This document shows, in pieces, positions 20,841 through 31,573 of a DNA stretch of 64,000 nucleotides (the stretch's first letter is position 1; each line of letters begins with the position of its first letter). The notes below the pieces were generated by a model. That model made no database searches and was not told the origin of the DNA. It was given only the letters and a program-made list of their open reading frames with translations. Source of the DNA: Aestuariibacter sp. GS-14 (GTDB taxonomy: Bacteria; Pseudomonadota; Gammaproteobacteria; Enterobacterales; Alteromonadaceae); NCBI RefSeq assembly GCF_006494365.1, contig NZ_VHIP01000011.1:118992-182991 (forward strand), read 5' to 3'. The position numbers and the translations under genes are program-made.

Positions 20841-20903
20841 ATGTTTAAGCAAACGATGATTTTATCTCTTCTACTCCTTATGGCAGCAAGATTGCACGGG
20901 TAG
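20841..20903 (+). CDS. leuL: leu operon leader peptide LeuL
   Basis: 20-residue leader peptide MFKQTMILSLLLLMAARLHG with five Leu codons between 20862 and 20879 (four consecutive), the sensor of charged leucyl-tRNA. AGGA at 20832-20835 gives a good ribosome site. Stalling on the Leu run leaves GCACGGG (20894-20900) free to pair with CCCGTGC (20933-20939); translation to the TAG covers it and lets the terminator form. Confidence 0.93.
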   Translation: MFKQTMILSLLLLMAARLHG

Positions 20904-20959
20904 ATTGCGACTGAGCGAACAACACACAAAAACCCGTGCTAAGCACGGGTTTTTTTTTA
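20894..20959 (+). promoter_or_regulatory. leu transcription attenuator
   Basis: Terminator: CCCGTGC (20933-20939), loop TAA, GCACGGG (20943-20949), then a run of about nine T. Antiterminator: an identical copy of GCACGGG at 20894-20900, overlapping the leader stop region, can pair with 20933-20939 instead. The two mutually exclusive 7-bp helices make a textbook ribosome-mediated attenuator. Confidence 0.92.
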
Positions 20960-20983
20960 ACTTCACAACATGAGTACCAAGCC

Positions 20984-22543
20984 ATGACGAATCAGGTAAA
21001 AATATTTGATACGACCTTGCGTGACGGCGAACAAGCTTTGCCAGCCAGTTTGAGTGTAAAAGAAAAACTGCAGATCGCACTGGCACTCGAGCGTCTTGGT
21101 GTGGATATCATTGAGGCCGGTTTCCCGGTGTCTTCTCCTGGTGATTTTAAATCGGTGCAAATGATTGCCCGGGAAATAAAGAATGCCACGGTAGCCGGAT
21201 TGTCCCGCGCATTGCCCGGCGATATCGACGCCTGTGGTGAAGCATTGCGGGTGGCGGAACAGTTCCGCATTCATACTTTTATTGCTACGTCAGACATTCA
21301 TGTAAACAGTAAACTGAAAAAATCTCAGCAAGACATTGTTGAAATGGCAGTTGCCGCGGTTAAGCATGCTGGTCGCTATACCAATGACATTGAGTTTTCC
21401 TGTGAAGACGCTGGCCGCACCCATATCGACTACCTGTGCCGCATGGTAGAGGCCGTTATCAACGCGGGAGCCACCACGGTAAATATTCCCGATACCGTTG
21501 GGTATACCACACCAACAGAGTTTGGTGGGATCATCAAGCAATTGTTTAACCGCGTACCCAATATCGACAAAGCCACCATATCTGTGCACTGTCACAACGA
21601 TTTGGGATTGGCTGTAGCCAACTCGCTGGCCGCGGTAGAAAACGGTGCGCGTCAGGTTGAATGTACCATTAACGGCATTGGCGAGCGGGCGGGTAACTGC
21701 TCTCTGGAAGAGATTGCCATGATCCTGCAAACGCGTCAGGCCATGTACAACCTGAATACCAACATCAATTCGAAAGAAATCAGCCGTACCTCTAAACTGG
21801 TTAGCCAGTTGTGTAACATGCCGGTTCAGTCAAACAAAGCCATTGTGGGTAGCAATGCGTTCAGCCATTCGTCTGGTATTCACCAGGATGGTGTCTTAAA
21901 AGCGCAAAATACCTATGAAATCATGACACCGGAAAGTGTGGGGATTAACAAAAATCACCTGAACCTGACGTCGCGCTCTGGCCGTCATGTCATCAAACAC
22001 CGTTTACACGAATTGGGCTACAAAGAAACCGATTACGATTTGGAAGCTATTTACAATGCCTTCCTGAAACTGGCCGACAAAAAAGGTCAGGTGTATGACT
22101 ACGATCTGGAAGCATTGCTTTTCTTTGATCAACAAAAACACGAGCAGGCGCATTATCAGTTAACATACCTGCACGCCACATCGGGCAAGGAAATTATTCC
22201 CAGTGCCACCGTGCAGTTAAAAATTGGCGGTGACATTGTCACACGCAGCGAAATAGGGAATGGTCCGGTCGACGCGTCCTATAAAGCTATTATGGCCATG
22301 CTGGGCCATAACGATTTGGAAGTCGTCGACTTTAAACTGGATTCCAAAGGCGAAGGTGCAGACGCACTGGCCTCAGTGAGCGTGATCACTGAATACAAAG
22401 GCCGCCGTTTTCACGGTATTGGCCTGGCAACCGACATTGTAGAAGCCGGTGTAAAAGCCCTTATATTTGTATTGAACAACACGTATCTGGCTGATCAGAT
22501 CGATCAGCAAAAGCATCAACAAGACCGCGTAGCAGGAGTATAA
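20984..22543 (+). CDS. leuA: 2-isopropylmalate synthase
   Basis: First committed step of leucine synthesis: condenses acetyl-CoA and 2-ketoisovalerate to 2-isopropylmalate, feedback-inhibited by leucine through the C-terminal domain. The N-terminal TIM-barrel motif [16 protein letters not shown] and the metal-binding [13 protein letters not shown] are present, with the LeuA allosteric domain at about residues 390-510. ATG at 20984 is preferred over the upstream in-frame codon at 20936, which lies inside the attenuator terminator. That gives 519 aa, close to E. coli (523). It ends directly against leuB. Confidence 0.97.
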   Translation: MTNQVKIFDTTLRDGEQALPASLSVKEKLQIALALERLGVDIIEAGFPVSSPGDFKSVQMIAREIKNATVAGLSRALPGDIDACGEALRVAEQFRIHTFIATSDIHVNSKLKKSQQDIVEMAVAAVKHAGRYTNDIEFSCEDAGRTHIDYLCRMVEAVINAGATTVNIPDTVGYTTPTEFGGIIKQLFNRVPNIDKATISVHCHNDLGLAVANSLAAVENGARQVECTINGIGERAGNCSLEEIAMILQTRQAMYNLNTNINSKEISRTSKLVSQLCNMPVQSNKAIVGSNAFSHSSGIHQDGVLKAQNTYEIMTPESVGINKNHLNLTSRSGRHVIKHRLHELGYKETDYDLEAIYNAFLKLADKKGQVYDYDLEALLFFDQQKHEQAHYQLTYLHATSGKEIIPSATVQLKIGGDIVTRSEIGNGPVDASYKAIMAMLGHNDLEVVDFKLDSKGEGADALASVSVITEYKGRRFHGIGLATDIVEAGVKALIFVLNNTYLADQIDQQKHQQDRVAGV

Positions 22544-23635
<1,092 letters not shown>

Positions 23636-23649
23636 GAGTACCCACACTC

Positions 23650-25050
23650 ATGGCTAAAACCCTATACGATAAAGTCTGGCAAGCGCATGTGATTGACCAG
23701 ATTGGCGATGACAGCTTAATTTATATCGACCGTCATCTGATCCACGAAGTCACCTCACCCCAGGCGTTTGCCGGGTTGAACGAGAAAGGTCGCAAGGTAC
23801 GTCGTCCGGATCGCACGTTCGCCACGATGGATCACAGTATATCTACGCGCAGCCTGGCATTGGATGCGTGTGGTCCACAAAACCAGCTTCAGTTGCAAAC
23901 ACTGGCAAAAAACTGTGAAGAACACAATGTACAGCTATTCCCGGTGGGCCATCAAAAGCAAGGGATTGTGCATGTCATGGGCCCTGAGCTGGGTTTGATT
24001 TTACCTGGCATGACCGTGGTGTGTGGTGATTCTCATACGGCCACACACGGTGCGTTCGGCGCACTGGCGTTTGGCATTGGTACCTCACAGGTAGAGCACG
24101 TACTGGCTACCCAAACACTGAAGCAAAGCCGCGCAAAAACCATGCAAATCAAGGTCAATGGTAAGCTGGCAACCGGTATTACCGCCAAAGACATCATTCT
24201 GGCCATTATTGGTAAGATTGGTCACGCCGGTGCGACTGCCCACGTTATTGAATATTGTGGCGAAGCCATCGAAGCCTTATCGATGGAAGAGCGCATGACC
24301 ATTTGTAACATGAGTATCGAAGCGGGTGCGAAGGCTGGCATGATTGCGCCTGACCAAACGACCTTCGATTACTTGCAAGGCCGCGAGTTCGCGCCAACAG
24401 GAGCCAATTGGGATGCAGCAGTGGCATACTGGAAAACCCTGTTTACCGATGAAGGGGCAACGTTCGATACCGTGGTTGAACTTCAGGCAGCTGATATTGC
24501 TCCTCAGGTAACCTGGGGAACTAACCCTGGTCAGGTGATCGGTGTCACAATGCCTGTCCCTGGTCCGGACGATTTCAGCGATCCGGTAGAAAAAGAGTCA
24601 GCCCGCAAAGCATTGGCTTACATGGGGATTAAAGCCGGTGATAAGTTAGCTGACATTCCGGTTTCACATGTGTTCATTGGCTCTTGTACTAATGGCCGAA
24701 TTGAAGATTTACGTGCCGTAGCGTCGATTGCTAAACAAGGCAAAGTTGCCAGCAACGTAACGGCAATCATCGTACCCGGCTCAGGCGCCGTAAAACGTCA
24801 GGCCGAAGAAGAAGGTCTGGATAAAATATTTACTGATGCGGGTTTTGAATGGCGTTTACCAGGCTGTTCGATGTGTTTGGGTATGAACGATGACCTGCTG
24901 CAAGCCGGTGACCGTTGTGCGTCTACCAGCAACCGTAATTTTGAAGGCCGTCAGGGCCGCGGTGCACGCACTCACCTGGTGAGCCCGGCTATGGCCGCCG
25001 CTGCAGCATTGCGCGGTAAGTTCGCCGACGTCAGAGATTTTCAGGAGTAA
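23650..25050 (+). CDS. leuC: 3-isopropylmalate dehydratase large subunit
   Basis: Aconitase-superfamily [4Fe-4S] subunit which, with LeuD, isomerises 2- to 3-isopropylmalate. The cluster cysteines are seen in [16 protein letters not shown] and [31 protein letters not shown] is the conserved substrate-binding stretch. 466 aa, equal to E. coli. It follows leuB by 14 bases and precedes leuD by 3. Confidence 0.98.
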   Translation: MAKTLYDKVWQAHVIDQIGDDSLIYIDRHLIHEVTSPQAFAGLNEKGRKVRRPDRTFATMDHSISTRSLALDACGPQNQLQLQTLAKNCEEHNVQLFPVGHQKQGIVHVMGPELGLILPGMTVVCGDSHTATHGAFGALAFGIGTSQVEHVLATQTLKQSRAKTMQIKVNGKLATGITAKDIILAIIGKIGHAGATAHVIEYCGEAIEALSMEERMTICNMSIEAGAKAGMIAPDQTTFDYLQGREFAPTGANWDAAVAYWKTLFTDEGATFDTVVELQAADIAPQVTWGTNPGQVIGVTMPVPGPDDFSDPVEKESARKALAYMGIKAGDKLADIPVSHVFIGSCTNGRIEDLRAVASIAKQGKVASNVTAIIVPGSGAVKRQAEEEGLDKIFTDAGFEWRLPGCSMCLGMNDDLLQAGDRCASTSNRNFEGRQGRGARTHLVSPAMAAAAALRGKFADVRDFQE

Positions 25051-25053
25051 ACC

Positions 25054-25665
25054 ATGAGCGAACCGACTACCGGAATTAGTGTATTAACCGGCACAGCCTG
25101 CCCATTGGATCAGGCCAACGTTGATACCGACCAAATTATTCCCAAGCAATTTCTGACCAGCGTAAGTCGCGCCGGATTTGGTAAGCACCTGTTCCACGAC
25201 TGGCGTTATCTGGATCTGGAAGAAAAAGTACCGAATCCTGAATTTGTGTTAAACAAACCAGAGCATGCTGGCGCAACGATTTTGTTGTCACGCGAAAACT
25301 TTGGTTGCGGCTCCAGCCGTGAACACGCGCCTTGGGCACTCACTGATTTCGGATTTAAAGCCGTGATCGCCACCAGCTTTGCCGATATTTTTTACGGTAA
25401 CTGCATGAACAACCAATTGCTGCCAATTGCACTCAACAGTGCACAAATGGACAGCATTTTTGCAGCGGTGGCCAGCAATGCGTCGGCTGAAATCAGTATC
25501 GACTTACCGTCACAAACCGTTGCGGTGGCAGGTCAAAGCTGGTCTTTCGAGATTGCCGCCCATCACAAAAACATTCTGGTGAAAGGATTAGATGCGATTG
25601 GTCAGACACTGGAGCTGGCTGAAACCATTGAAACGTTTGAAGCCAAACAACCTGCCTGGCTGTAA
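25054..25665 (+). CDS. leuD: 3-isopropylmalate dehydratase small subunit
   Basis: Swivelling-domain partner of LeuC. Diagnostic segments are NVDTDQIIPKQFL near residue 24 and NFGCGSSREHAPWAL (about 83-97), then FADIFYGNCMNNQLLPI. 203 aa, near the E. coli 201. Last gene of leuABCD; a 10-bp perfect hairpin follows. Confidence 0.98.
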   Translation: MSEPTTGISVLTGTACPLDQANVDTDQIIPKQFLTSVSRAGFGKHLFHDWRYLDLEEKVPNPEFVLNKPEHAGATILLSRENFGCGSSREHAPWALTDFGFKAVIATSFADIFYGNCMNNQLLPIALNSAQMDSIFAAVASNASAEISIDLPSQTVAVAGQSWSFEIAAHHKNILVKGLDAIGQTLELAETIETFEAKQPAWL

Positions 25666-25675
25666 AAACCGGTTC

Positions 25676-25703
25676 AGTTAGCCGCTGTCAAAGGCGGCTA
25701 ACT
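25676..25703 (+). terminator. Hairpin after leuD without a T-run
   Basis: AGTTAGCCGC (25676-25685) pairs perfectly with GCGGCTAACT (25694-25703) around an 8-base loop. It ends 38 bases after leuD, but no U-tract follows, so it may act as a 3'-end stabiliser or a weak or Rho-assisted terminator. Confidence 0.55.
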
Positions 25704-25827
25704 CGCTGTTCTCCATAAAATATATTCAGTTAATCCCATATTAAACAAAAGTTTAATTACTTATTGCTAAACTGCACTATAATTGCTTTTATTGAACGAT
25801 TTATTGCCTATGTCATTGGGAGTGCGC

Positions 25828-27048
25828 ATGCTTCGGTGTATCACCATCGATGAGTTATTACCTGGAATGTATGTCAATCAGGTACTCGATGATACGGGTA
25901 AGGTCAAAGTTCGCTCAAAGGGCGTGGTACGCTCAGAGGACGTGATTGCTGTATTGCGTTCTAAAGGGGTTGAACGGGTAGAGATTGATTGCTCAAAAGG
26001 ACTGGCGCCGGCAGAAGAAATGCAGGCATTACAACCATCAGCCATTGATTCGCCAGATGATAACATCACCGATAAGGCCCTCCTTCCGCCTCAGCAACAA
26101 GGCATTACCTCTGAAAGCCTGCAAGATGCAGAAGTGTTGTATCAAAAAGCCGTTACCATCCAGCAGCGCTTTCTTGAACAAATCAAAATGGGAAAAGGCG
26201 CTGATGTATCAAAGCTGACAGCCCTCACACAAAATATCCTTGAGAGTGTACTGGAAAATAAAGATGCGCTGATGTGCCTGAGCATGATTCAGCGTGGTAA
26301 GGACTTCCTGCTTGAACATTCAATAAACTGCAGTATTTACCTGGCCATTCTCACAAATGAACTGGGCTACTCGCAAAAGGAAGTCGAGCAAGCCAGTCTG
26401 GCCGGACTGCTAATGGATACCGGTCTGGTCACTCTGCCCGATGAATTGTGTGTCCACGACAAGCACCTGAATGACGCACAACGCAAACAATATCAACAGC
26501 ATGTCGCGGAATCCCTGGCGTTACTATCGCAGTCAGAAGGCATCACTGACACTGTAATTGACATTATCGGTCAGCACCATGAACGAGTGGATGGTTCTGG
26601 CTATCCCAATCAGTTACATGAGGCGGATATTCTTCCGCTGGCCAAAGCAGCCGCTGTTATCGACGAGTTTTCTCGCTTGGGAATGCCTGGTCCGTTTGGA
26701 CGATCGTTACCGAATAACAAGGTGTTAAAGGCTCTGTCGCAGAATCAAGGATTGGATCAATCACTGGTTAACCGGTTAATTGGTGTATTGGGTATTTACC
26801 CGGTTGGCTCGCTTGTTCGATTGAGTAGCGGCAAACTGGGTATCGTGAGCCAGAAAAACCCATCGAATCTACTCACACCGGTTGTGATGACGTTTTACAG
26901 CATAAATACCGGTCATTATTCCGAAATCAAACGCTTGGATCTGGCGAAAACCACTGACGAAATTGTTGCCAGTATTGGCCCTGAGGAATTTGCGATTAAC
27001 CTACCCAAATTCTTCTCAGAGGTATTTATTCACCAAATGCCTGCCTGA
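25828..27048 (+). CDS. DUF3391-type domain plus degenerate HD-GYP domain protein
   Basis: HD-GYP proteins normally hydrolyse cyclic-di-GMP. The N-terminal about 60 residues (ITIDELLPGMYVNQVL...VRSKGVV...GVERVEID) look like the DUF3391 domain often found before HD-GYP. The catalytic domain keeps HHERVDGSGYP, but the HD dyad expected in a HDIGK-like motif reads MDTGL, and the usual DxFDALTxxRPY segment reads VIDEFSRLGMPGPFGRSL. It is therefore probably weakly active or a binding/regulatory version. ATG 25828 is chosen because GGGAG lies five bases upstream (406 aa); the frame is open slightly further. TATAAT at 25778-25783 may be its -10. Confidence 0.85.
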   Translation: MLRCITIDELLPGMYVNQVLDDTGKVKVRSKGVVRSEDVIAVLRSKGVERVEIDCSKGLAPAEEMQALQPSAIDSPDDNITDKALLPPQQQGITSESLQDAEVLYQKAVTIQQRFLEQIKMGKGADVSKLTALTQNILESVLENKDALMCLSMIQRGKDFLLEHSINCSIYLAILTNELGYSQKEVEQASLAGLLMDTGLVTLPDELCVHDKHLNDAQRKQYQQHVAESLALLSQSEGITDTVIDIIGQHHERVDGSGYPNQLHEADILPLAKAAAVIDEFSRLGMPGPFGRSLPNNKVLKALSQNQGLDQSLVNRLIGVLGIYPVGSLVRLSSGKLGIVSQKNPSNLLTPVVMTFYSINTGHYSEIKRLDLAKTTDEIVASIGPEEFAINLPKFFSEVFIHQMPA

Positions 27049-27091
27049 CGAATTCTATTGTTGTTAGGATCAACTCAGGCTCAACGCACGC

Positions 27092-28126
27092 TCACCAATC
27101 GGTGAGCGCTGTCATCGCAAATAACTCACCTTCAAAGCGCAATATCACACGCTGTGCCTCAATGTTGACGATTTGCACCCTGTCGTCGATCCAATCGCCT
27201 TCCGTTTTATCCTGACCATTCACTCTCACCCAGCGATCTCGTGGGATAGTTGCATACATGTGCGCGCTGAAATCCATCGCAGGTAAGCGCGTCAATAAGC
27301 GCGCTGGTAATTGGTCGATTCTTTTGATGTCATCGTGCACAGTTACCTTCGGCGCCGCGGGTACCGGTTCCTCACCGCTGTCTTCTTTTTCTAAATCCGA
27401 CAACACCTTATTAAATCTTGCCATTAGTTCCGGCGACACAGATACGTTATCATCCGGCTCAGCATTGATTATGTTTTCGTTGCTTTCAACTGCGGGTTGA
27501 ACCACATCGGCATTTGACACAGCAGCACTATTCGCAAGCGGTTCAATTTGCTCCGTTGAACCAGAAATATCAGCAGGTACAGGCTTGTCCTGAGCAACAG
27601 GATTACTATTTAAACTGGCCTGTAAGCTCTCCGCTGCCTGCTGCGGGGGCACTGAAACAGGATGCCGAACCACTGGCACAGGAGCAGTAATTTGAGAATA
27701 CCAACCCGGCAACTTTGCCAGTACATAACCGCTCGCCAGCCCGCCAAACCCAATTAATACATATAAAGCTGCGGGCCGGACAGCGCGCTGCCACCAGTTT
27801 GGCAACGCATTAACGGTAGGCAAAAACAGACTGCGGTTAAACTGCTCGTTAATGGCCGCATCCGTCTTTCTGGCCTGCGTATCAAATTGCCCGCGCAACA
27901 GCGCTTGTGTGGGTGTACTTACACTTTGCTGTGCATCATCAGCACAAATTTCTACTGTTTGTTCAGGGTCGATTTCTACTTCCTGAACCCCCATTTCAAT
28001 CAGGCCCTGGATCATGGATGCACTGGTTATCAATCCGGATTTACGAATTTTTACCGGACCATTTTGTTGCGTGATCCGCACTATCATCATACCGGGCGTG
28101 GTGTCCTGAATGGCTAAAATTTTCAT
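27092..28126 (-). CDS. gspB: GspB-type secretion assembly protein with DUF3391-like N-terminus
   Basis: 344 aa. The C-terminal about 75 residues (IKRIDQLPARLLTRLPAMDFSAHMY...WVRVNGQD..EGDW) match the GspB/ExeB domain, which works with GspA to place the type II secretin. One membrane helix is at about residues 115-137, preceded by a cytoplasmic part. That part begins LAIQDTTPGMMIVRI...GPVKIRKSGLITS...GVQEVEID, closely resembling the first domain of the convergent HD-GYP protein. The middle is Pro/Ser/Glu-rich, a likely periplasmic linker. It overlaps gspA by four bases. Confidence 0.83.
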   Translation of the reverse strand: MKILAIQDTTPGMMIVRITQQNGPVKIRKSGLITSASMIQGLIEMGVQEVEIDPEQTVEICADDAQQSVSTPTQALLRGQFDTQARKTDAAINEQFNRSLFLPTVNALPNWWQRAVRPAALYVLIGFGGLASGYVLAKLPGWYSQITAPVPVVRHPVSVPPQQAAESLQASLNSNPVAQDKPVPADISGSTEQIEPLANSAAVSNADVVQPAVESNENIINAEPDDNVSVSPELMARFNKVLSDLEKEDSGEEPVPAAPKVTVHDDIKRIDQLPARLLTRLPAMDFSAHMYATIPRDRWVRVNGQDKTEGDWIDDRVQIVNIEAQRVILRFEGELFAMTALTDW

Positions 28127-29031
28127 ACCACACTACCCCACCCGTAGCCTATCACCAGCATAATGCAGAACACGGCGGCCATTGTCAGGGTCTTTTGCCC
28201 TTTCAAACGCTGCTCGACTACGTCTTCCCCCAGGATCTGACTGGCGGCCGCCATTAATAAATGCTTTTTCACAACCGCCTGCTGTTGGGTAAATGCCAGT
28301 GTCATTGCCCGGTCGCACAACAAATTAATTACCCTGGGTATACCCGCGGTTACTCTGTACATTGCACGCAGGGTAGCAGAACTAAAAATACTGATATCGC
28401 CCCCCGCCACACTCAAGCGGTGTCCAATATAGGCCTTCACCTCATCAGCATTGAGTGGCAATAAGTGATAGCGCGCGGTGATACGTTGGGCCAACTGACG
28501 TAACTCATTGCGTTTAAGTAGCTGCTGTAATTCAGGCTGACCAATCAACACTACTTTAAGCAGTTTCTCGCGATTGGTTTCCAGATTCGTCAGTAAGCGC
28601 AACTGTTCCAATACTTCTGGTAACAGGTGCTGTGCTTCATCGATCATCAGTACTGTGTTTTTGCCAGCCGCGTGATTAGCCGCTAATTTGTTGAGTAGTT
28701 TATCGGTAAAGTACTTCAAACTGGCGTGCTGTAAGTCGTATTCAATGCCCAACTCATCACACACCGTTGCAAGCAGCTCAATGGCTGACAGCGTGGGATT
28801 GAGGATCATTGCGACTTGGGTGGAGTCGGGCAATTGTTGTAGCAGTTTACGGGAGACCGTTGTTTTACCCGTTCCCACCTCACCAGTCAGCATGACAAAC
28901 CCGCCGCTTTCTCTTAAACCAAAGGTCAGATGAGCTAGCGCCTCTTTGTGACGTGGACTCATATAGAGATAGTCTGGATTGGGGGCAATGGAAAACGGGT
29001 TATCGGTTAACCCGAAATAATGTAAAAACAT
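28123..29031 (-). CDS. gspA: GspA/ExeA-family AAA ATPase, short form
   Basis: AAA+ ATPase of the GspAB (ExeAB) complex that helps assemble the type II secretion outer-membrane secretin. The family N-terminus YFGLTDNPFSIAPNPDYLYMS, Walker A GEVGTGKTT (about residues 50-58) and Walker B VLMIDEAQHL are clear. A C-terminal membrane helix (about 283-300) ends the protein at 302 aa. Aeromonas ExeA (about 547 aa) continues into a periplasmic peptidoglycan-binding domain, which is absent here. Upstream gene of a two-gene operon with gspB. Confidence 0.88.
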   Translation of the reverse strand: MFLHYFGLTDNPFSIAPNPDYLYMSPRHKEALAHLTFGLRESGGFVMLTGEVGTGKTTVSRKLLQQLPDSTQVAMILNPTLSAIELLATVCDELGIEYDLQHASLKYFTDKLLNKLAANHAAGKNTVLMIDEAQHLLPEVLEQLRLLTNLETNREKLLKVVLIGQPELQQLLKRNELRQLAQRITARYHLLPLNADEVKAYIGHRLSVAGGDISIFSSATLRAMYRVTAGIPRVINLLCDRAMTLAFTQQQAVVKKHLLMAAASQILGEDVVEQRLKGQKTLTMAAVFCIMLVIGYGWGSVV

Positions 29032-29158
29032 GTCTGGCCGATCGGAAGTTCCCTGTTGCCGGTAAACTAACAGACTCGGGGGCTAAGTCAACAACCCCGT
29101 GTTTTCATGCGCTTACTGAGGCATAATATCGGCTAAACAGTCAGACGAAAGAGACCTC

Positions 29159-30286
29159 ATGCAAACCTATTTAGTTGGCGGCGCCGTACGCGACACCCTG
29201 CTTCACCGCCCCGTAACTGAGCGGGACTGGGTAGTAGTGGGCGCAACACCGTCACAACTATCAGACAAAGGGTTTCAACAGGTAGGCAAGGACTTCCCGG
29301 TGTTCCTGCATCCGAAAACCAAAGAGGAATACGCCCTTGCACGCACGGAGCGAAAGTCTGGCGCTGGGTACACCGGCTTTCAGTGTTATGCCAGCCCTGA
29401 CGTGACGCTGGAAGAGGATTTGCGGCGCAGGGATTTAACGGTAAATGCCATGGCGATGGCCAGCGATGGCAATATTATTGATCCATTTAACGGCCAGCAG
29501 GACCTGGCCAACCGCATACTGCGCCATGTTAGTGAGGCCTTTAGCGAAGACCCTTTGCGGGTATTTCGGGTAGCGCGTTTTGCCGCGCGATACCACGCTT
29601 TGGGGTTTGTGGTTGCGCCCGAGACGCTCGCGCTGATGAACGACATGTGCAACTCACCCGATATCAGCGCGCTCAGCCAGGAACGCGTATGGAAAGAAAC
29701 CAGCCGCAGCCTGATGGAAGACTCCCCTTCGGTCTATTTCAGTATTCTGAAAACCGTGGGAGCTTTACAGGTATGGATGCCCGAGTTTCATCAACTCGAG
29801 TCGATACACGCAGTATTATCCCAACTGGATAAAGCGGCTTCCGAAGGTGCGGATTTACCCACTCGATGGGCAGTACTGTGCGCAGATTTATCTTATAGTC
29901 AGGTGCAAGCACTGGGAAAACAACTGAAAGTACCAAATCTGGAACAGGATGCCGCCCTCATCGCCTGCCAGTTTGTCAGTCAACTGACAAGCGCTCAGAC
30001 AGATGCAACCCTGCTATTAGATCTTCTGAATGCCGTTGACGCCTGGCGCAGACCTGAGCGATTAACGCTCTTGTTAAATGCGGGTCTGTATTGGCCAGTA
30101 AAACAGGCATCCCCACTGTTAATTGAGCGCTTTACAACAGCGCTCAACCGAGCCCGGCAAATTGATGTTCAAAGCATCATTGCAAGTGGCGCAAAAGGCC
30201 CACAAATTAAATCCCGGCTAACTGAGTTACGATGGCAATCAATTTCTGAATATCTGGCTGAATGTGGCGGTGATCGCAACAATTAG
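29159..30286 (+). CDS. cca: CCA tRNA nucleotidyltransferase
   Basis: Adds or repairs the 3'-CCA end of tRNAs. Strong similarity to the E. coli enzyme through the head and neck domains: YLVGGAVRDTLL, RDWVVVGATP, EYALARTERKSG, DLRRRDLTVNAMA, EDPLRVFRVARFAARY. Two points differ. The first catalytic carboxylate position is Glu21 (ERD) where E. coli has Asp. The C-terminal HD phosphohydrolase domain is shortened, with ADLS replacing HDLGKG, so phosphatase activity is unlikely. 375 aa against 412 in E. coli. Confidence 0.95.
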   Translation: MQTYLVGGAVRDTLLHRPVTERDWVVVGATPSQLSDKGFQQVGKDFPVFLHPKTKEEYALARTERKSGAGYTGFQCYASPDVTLEEDLRRRDLTVNAMAMASDGNIIDPFNGQQDLANRILRHVSEAFSEDPLRVFRVARFAARYHALGFVVAPETLALMNDMCNSPDISALSQERVWKETSRSLMEDSPSVYFSILKTVGALQVWMPEFHQLESIHAVLSQLDKAASEGADLPTRWAVLCADLSYSQVQALGKQLKVPNLEQDAALIACQFVSQLTSAQTDATLLLDLLNAVDAWRRPERLTLLLNAGLYWPVKQASPLLIERFTTALNRARQIDVQSIIASGAKGPQIKSRLTELRWQSISEYLAECGGDRNN

Positions 30287-30328
30287 TGCTACAATGGCAC
30301 CATTAACGATGTATATACCTGACTCTAG

Positions 30329-31573
30329 ATGACATTTGAAGAATTAGAACTCGACGACAAACTTTGCCACGCCCTAAAGGACATGGGCTTAAACCGCCCT
30401 ACGACCATCCAAAGCATGGTGGTACCGGTTGCGATGGAAGGCAAGGATGTGCTGGCGTCAGCCCCCACCGGAACAGGAAAAACCCTGGCGTTTCTTTTAC
30501 CTGCCTGTCAGTTTTTACTCGATTTTCCCCGCCAGCAGCCCGGTGCAACACGTATATTAATTTTAACTCCAACCCGCGAACTTGCCTTGCAAGTACATGA
30601 GCAGGCCGTGGCGCTGACTCAACACACTAATTTGGTGTGCGGCGTGATAACCGGGGGAATTAACTACGGTACCGACAAAGAAACACTCAGTCAGAATCTG
30701 GATATTCTGGTTGCTACACCAGGGCGGTTATTTGAGCATATTCAACAAGAAAGTGCCGACTGCCGTGATATTGAGTGCCTGATCCTGGATGAAGCCGATC
30801 GCATGCTCGACATGGGATTTTCGGCCATTGTAAATCAAATTGCCTCTGAAGCACGCTGGCGTAAACAGAACATGTTGTTCTCTGCCACGCTTGAAGGACC
30901 CGGCGTAAAGCATTTCTCAGAAAACCTGCTCAATGAACCAACGGTGGTAGAAGCGGATCCGCCGCGCAGAGAAAAAGCGAAAATTCACCAGTGGTACCAT
31001 CTGGCCGATGATCTGGACCACAAAGTTGCGCTGCTAAAACACATTTTAACCACCCAAACCACAAGCGCTGTGGTATTTGTTAAAACGCGCGAACGCTTGC
31101 AGTGGCTTAGAGAGCAACTACAAAAACAAGGCATCGAAGTGTGTTACCTGCAAGGTGAAATGCCACAGGACAAACGCATTGCTTCCCTGGCGCGCTTTAA
31201 AAGCGGTACTGTTCCTGTTCTGCTGGCCACCGATGTAGCCGCCAGGGGCATCGACGTGCCCAACGTTAGCCACGTTATTAACTTTGATATGCCACGTAAA
31301 GCGGACGTGTACGTTCACCGAATCGGCAGAACCGGTCGCGCCGGCGCCAAAGGCACAGCCATCGCGCTGGTAGAGGCCCATGATTTTGAAATGATTGGTC
31401 GCGTAGAGCGTTACATGGGAGAACCTATCAAAGCCCGGGTTATTGCCGAGCTGCGCCCCAAACACAAAGCGCCATCGACAAAGGGTAAAAAGAAACCCGC
31501 TAAAACCAAAGCACAGGTTAAAGCTAAAGCGAAGAAAATAGCCAAGGCAGCAAAAGGAAAACCAGGTAAATGA
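30329..31573 (+). CDS. srmB: DEAD-box RNA helicase SrmB
   Basis: ATP-dependent RNA helicase acting in early assembly of the 50S ribosomal subunit. Motifs in order: Q-motif region RPTTIQS, Walker A APTGTGKT (I), PTRELALQ (Ia), TPGR (Ib), DEAD ([13 protein letters not shown]), SAT (III), then the C-terminal RecA lobe with [10 protein letters not shown] and [10 protein letters not shown] (VI). The N-terminus ([14 protein letters not shown]) and the short Lys-rich tail suit SrmB better than RhlB, RhlE or DeaD. It overlaps rdgB by four bases. Confidence 0.9.
   Translation: MTFEELELDDKLCHALKDMGLNRPTTIQSMVVPVAMEGKDVLASAPTGTGKTLAFLLPACQFLLDFPRQQPGATRILILTPTRELALQVHEQAVALTQHTNLVCGVITGGINYGTDKETLSQNLDILVATPGRLFEHIQQESADCRDIECLILDEADRMLDMGFSAIVNQIASEARWRKQNMLFSATLEGPGVKHFSENLLNEPTVVEADPPRREKAKIHQWYHLADDLDHKVALLKHILTTQTTSAVVFVKTRERLQWLREQLQKQGIEVCYLQGEMPQDKRIASLARFKSGTVPVLLATDVAARGIDVPNVSHVINFDMPRKADVYVHRIGRTGRAGAKGTAIALVEAHDFEMIGRVERYMGEPIKARVIAELRPKHKAPSTKGKKKPAKTKAQVKAKAKKIAKAAKGKPGK

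Noticed and set aside
20936-20983. Upstream in-frame start extending leuA by 16 residues
   Set aside because: The extension would be translated from within the attenuator terminator stem, and the LeuA family begins at the ATG at 20984.
20970-20987. Five-codon ORF (ATG to TGA) overlapping the leuA start by ATGA
   Set aside because: It has no ribosome site and lies just after the attenuator T-run; overlap with the leuA ATG is likely chance.
27089-27108. Perfect 8-bp hairpin CGCTCACC/GGTGAGCG over the gspB stop codon as a terminator
   Set aside because: There is no T-run on either strand, and half of it is coding sequence. It may still slow transcription, but I could not support a terminator call.
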